A stretch of DNA of 64,000 nt from Alphaproteobacteria bacterium (GTDB lineage: Bacteria; Pseudomonadota; Alphaproteobacteria; Ferrovibrionales; Ferrovibrionaceae): the NCBI GenBank assembly GCA_947473805.1, contig CANJGB010000007.1, positions 1-64,000 on the forward strand, in the 5' to 3' direction. Every line of letters begins with the position of its first letter. The stretch's first letter is position 1. The position numbers were made by a program, and so were the translations under genes. The notes below the pieces were generated by a model, which was not told the DNA's origin, made no database searches, and saw nothing but the letters and a program-made list of their open reading frames with translations. Below are positions 62,294 to 64,000 of this stretch, in pieces.

Positions 62294-62701
62294 ATGTCGG
62301 GTTGGGGAAACGTCGGCCACACGGGCGGCGCAGTGCTTCTGTCGGGGGCGCTGGCGTTCCTCGTGTGCCCGGCCGCCGCCGACCCGCTGGCCAACACCGC
62401 CCAGGTGCGCATCAGCCTCACCATTCCCGCCCGCGCCACCAGCCCGACCGCGCTGCGCATCGCCGGCACCGCCAGCCAGTCCTTCGACCTGTGCCTCGGC
62501 ACCCCGTCCGGCTTCCGCATCTAGCCGGCCGCAACCAATGCCGGCACACTCGTTCGCCGCGACGGCATCCGCCAGGCGCCGGGCCAGGTCGGTGACGTGC
62601 GCAGCGGCGCGTGCGCGGAGGAGATCGACTACCGGCTCGACTTCGGTGCGACGGCGCCAACCTTCTCTGCCGCCAATACTTTCGTTATCATCCCGCAGTG
62701 A
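62294..62701 (+). pseudogene. small exported relative of the preceding gene, broken by an amber codon
   Basis: From ATG 62294 the frame gives a signal peptide (ending AAA near residue 36), QVRISLTIPARATSPTALRI and FDLCLGTPSGFRI. A TAG follows at 62522-62524 (codon 77). The same frame then continues as PAATNAGTLVRRDGIRQAPG through GACAEEIDYRLDFG to FVIIPQ and TGA 62701. The two parts together align in order with the neighbour at 61688 (two cysteines, same spacing and ending). The amber codon is therefore an interruption of one gene of about 135 codons. Confidence 0.75.
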
Positions 62702-63393
62702 TTCGGTCCGGGGTGGTTGGTTTGAAAAGCAGTCTGTCGTTCGCCGCCGTCCTGTTCGCCGCGCTGGCGGGCCTGGCCGCGCCAGCGCGGGCGCAGATGA
62801 TCCTGAACAAGGTCTCGCTCGAATTCGCGTCAGGTGGCGCGCCGCGTGACGATATCGAGGTCACTAATTCCGGCAGCGAGACGCTGTACGTCCAGATCGA
62901 ACCGAACCGCATCCACGATCCCGGCACGCCGCAGGAAAAGCGCGTGCTGTACCGCGACCCGGCCGAACTGGGCCTGCTCATCACGCCCAGCCGGCTGGTG
63001 GTCCCGCCGGGCCAGACCCAGGTGGTGCGCATCGCCGTGGTCGACCCCTGCAAGGAAAGTGACAAGGTCTACCGCCTGACGGTGCGCCCCGTGGTGGGCG
63101 AGGTGAAGTCCGCCGAGACCGCGATCAAGGTGGTCATCGCCTATGACGTGCTCGTGATCCTGCGCCCGCCCAACCCGAAGGCGGACCTGAAGACCGAACG
63201 CGCCGGTCGCAAGATGACGCTGTCGAACACCGGCAATTCCAGCATCCTGCTGTCGCAGGGCAAGCAGTGCGATGCATCGGGCAATAACTGCCAGGTGATC
63301 CCGCCGTACCGGCTGTATCCCGGCCGACCTGATGCAGCAGATGGTTGCCGACCAGCGCAAGGTGGCGGAGCGTCAGGCGCAGGTCGCCCTTGA
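62698..63393 (+). pseudogene. PapD-like periplasmic pilus chaperone, C terminus lost
   Basis: A frame starting GTG 62698 (overlapping the previous TGA) gives a signal peptide ending ARAQ. PapD landmarks follow: ILNKVSLEFASGGAPRDDIE, LLITPSRLVVPPGQTQVVRI, VYRLTVRPVVGEV and KMTLSNTGNSSILL. It continues normally to IPPYRLYPG near 63320. After that the frame reads an unrelated alanine/glycine tail to 63393, while another frame enters a universal stress protein. Chaperone strands near the C terminus are missing, so function is doubtful. Confidence 0.8.
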
Positions 63394-63982
63394 TCGTGCC
63401 CGCGCTGCGTCCGTCGACGTCCGCTCAGTGATCCGCCAGGCGCCCGCAGCCTATTCTGTCATCGATGCCGCCGCTGCCGCCGACCTTGTGATCATGGGGC
63501 AGCCCAATCCCGATGCGACGCCGGCAGGCGATCCGTCTCTGCCGGCCGATGTGATCCTGGGCTGCGGCCGCCCGGTGCTGTGCGTCCCGTATGCGGGCGA
63601 CCATCGCAACGCGGGCAGGCGCATCATGGTGGCATGGAACGGCACGGCGCCCTCCGCCCGCGCAGTGCACGATGCGCTGCCGCTGCTCGTCGCCGCTGAC
63701 CAAGTGATTGTCACAAGTGTCGGTGACCTGCCAGAGGGCAAGGTCGGTCTTGCCGGCCTGGTCGAACATCTCGGTCGCCATGGCGTTAAGGCGGTGGCGA
63801 AGCCGCTGCCCGCCACCAGCAGCGATGCCGGCAGTATCATTCTGGGCGCGGTCTCCGACACCGGTGCGGACCTGCTTGTCATGGGTGCCTATGGCCATTC
63901 GCGCATGCGCGAGTTCGTGCTGGGCGGCACCAGCAAGACCATCATCCAGTCGATGACGGTGCCGGTCCTGCTGTCCCATTGA
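63332..63982 (+). pseudogene. universal stress protein, N terminus missing
   Basis: From ATG 63332 the 216-residue product holds the end of one USP domain (AADLVIMGQPNPDATPAGDP) and a full second one. The second domain opens RIMVAWNGTAPSARAVHDAL and has the nucleotide-binding motif GAYGHSRMREFVLGGTSKT. In tandem USPs of this type about 60 residues come before the QQMVADQRKVAERQAQ helix; here that region is replaced by the chaperone gene. The same frame reads PADL just before the ATG, so the break lies near 63320. The second domain may still be expressed. Confidence 0.78.
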
Positions 63983-64000
63983 CGGGCGCGGGCAGGGGAA

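Overview
This is a high-GC, gene-dense chromosomal segment, most likely from an alphaproteobacterium of the Rhodospirillales type. The evidence is the family content: DUF2794, DUF1289, DUF1345, an IalB-like protein next to rlmN, a glcDEF block, ReAV-type asparaginase, acetoacetyl-CoA synthetase and a cobalamin riboswitch on a btu operon. Genus cannot be told from the sequence. I saw no rRNA, tRNA, CRISPR array or prophage. Genes are tightly packed, with many ATGA/TGATG start-stop overlaps. Five convergent gene pairs end on one shared CTAG.

Layout. 1-5966: the end of an IS3-family element that has broken an asnB-type gene, then a divergent intact asnB, a GT4 glycosyltransferase, a methyltransferase and a DUF1345 membrane protein; the first four resemble the edge of a surface-polysaccharide locus. 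5970-15106: housekeeping and metabolism (SHOCT protein, RlmN, IalB-like protein, orphan ECF sigma factor, Bcr/CflA exporter, SpoU methyltransferase, asparaginase, quinone oxidoreductase, TfoX-N protein, acetoacetyl-CoA synthetase, YciI). 15224-18814: four overlapping EamA/DMT transporter genes in tandem. 18811-22748: glycolate oxidase glcDEF. 22862-31820: YkvA, an HSD10-like SDR, PhhB, a zincin, ThpR, TesA divergent from YbbA-YbbP, a Bax-inhibitor-1 protein and an MlrC/M81 protein. 31927-36470: a GldA/F/G-like ABC system with a DUF4340 partner. 36647-42626: DUF1289, then a cobalamin riboswitch and btuB-btuF-btuC-btuD-tonB. 42843-47088: an O-methyltransferase coupled to a peptide-type ABC importer that has no binding-protein gene. 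47260-50253: DUF2794, two tiny secreted proteins and HtpG. 50352-53754: an EmrAB-type pump with a divergent TetR regulator and two matching operators. 53751-61448: Nudix hydrolase, DUF1223, a secreted caspase-like protein, a sorbosone-dehydrogenase-like lipoprotein, a repeat-bearing gap, and aconitase with an unusual lysine-rich N-terminal tail. 61688-64000: remains of what looks like a pilus/coat-protein operon. It holds one small exported protein, a relative broken by an amber codon, and a PapD-like chaperone that runs out of frame into a headless universal stress protein.

The clearest functional units are B12 uptake (riboswitch, outer-membrane receptor, ABC importer and its own TonB), the TetR-controlled efflux operon, and the methyltransferase-plus-importer operon. 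The most unusual items are the tailed aconitase, the four-gene EamA array, the secreted caspase-like protein, the 20-bp repeat array before acnA and the deletion-like junction at the right end.
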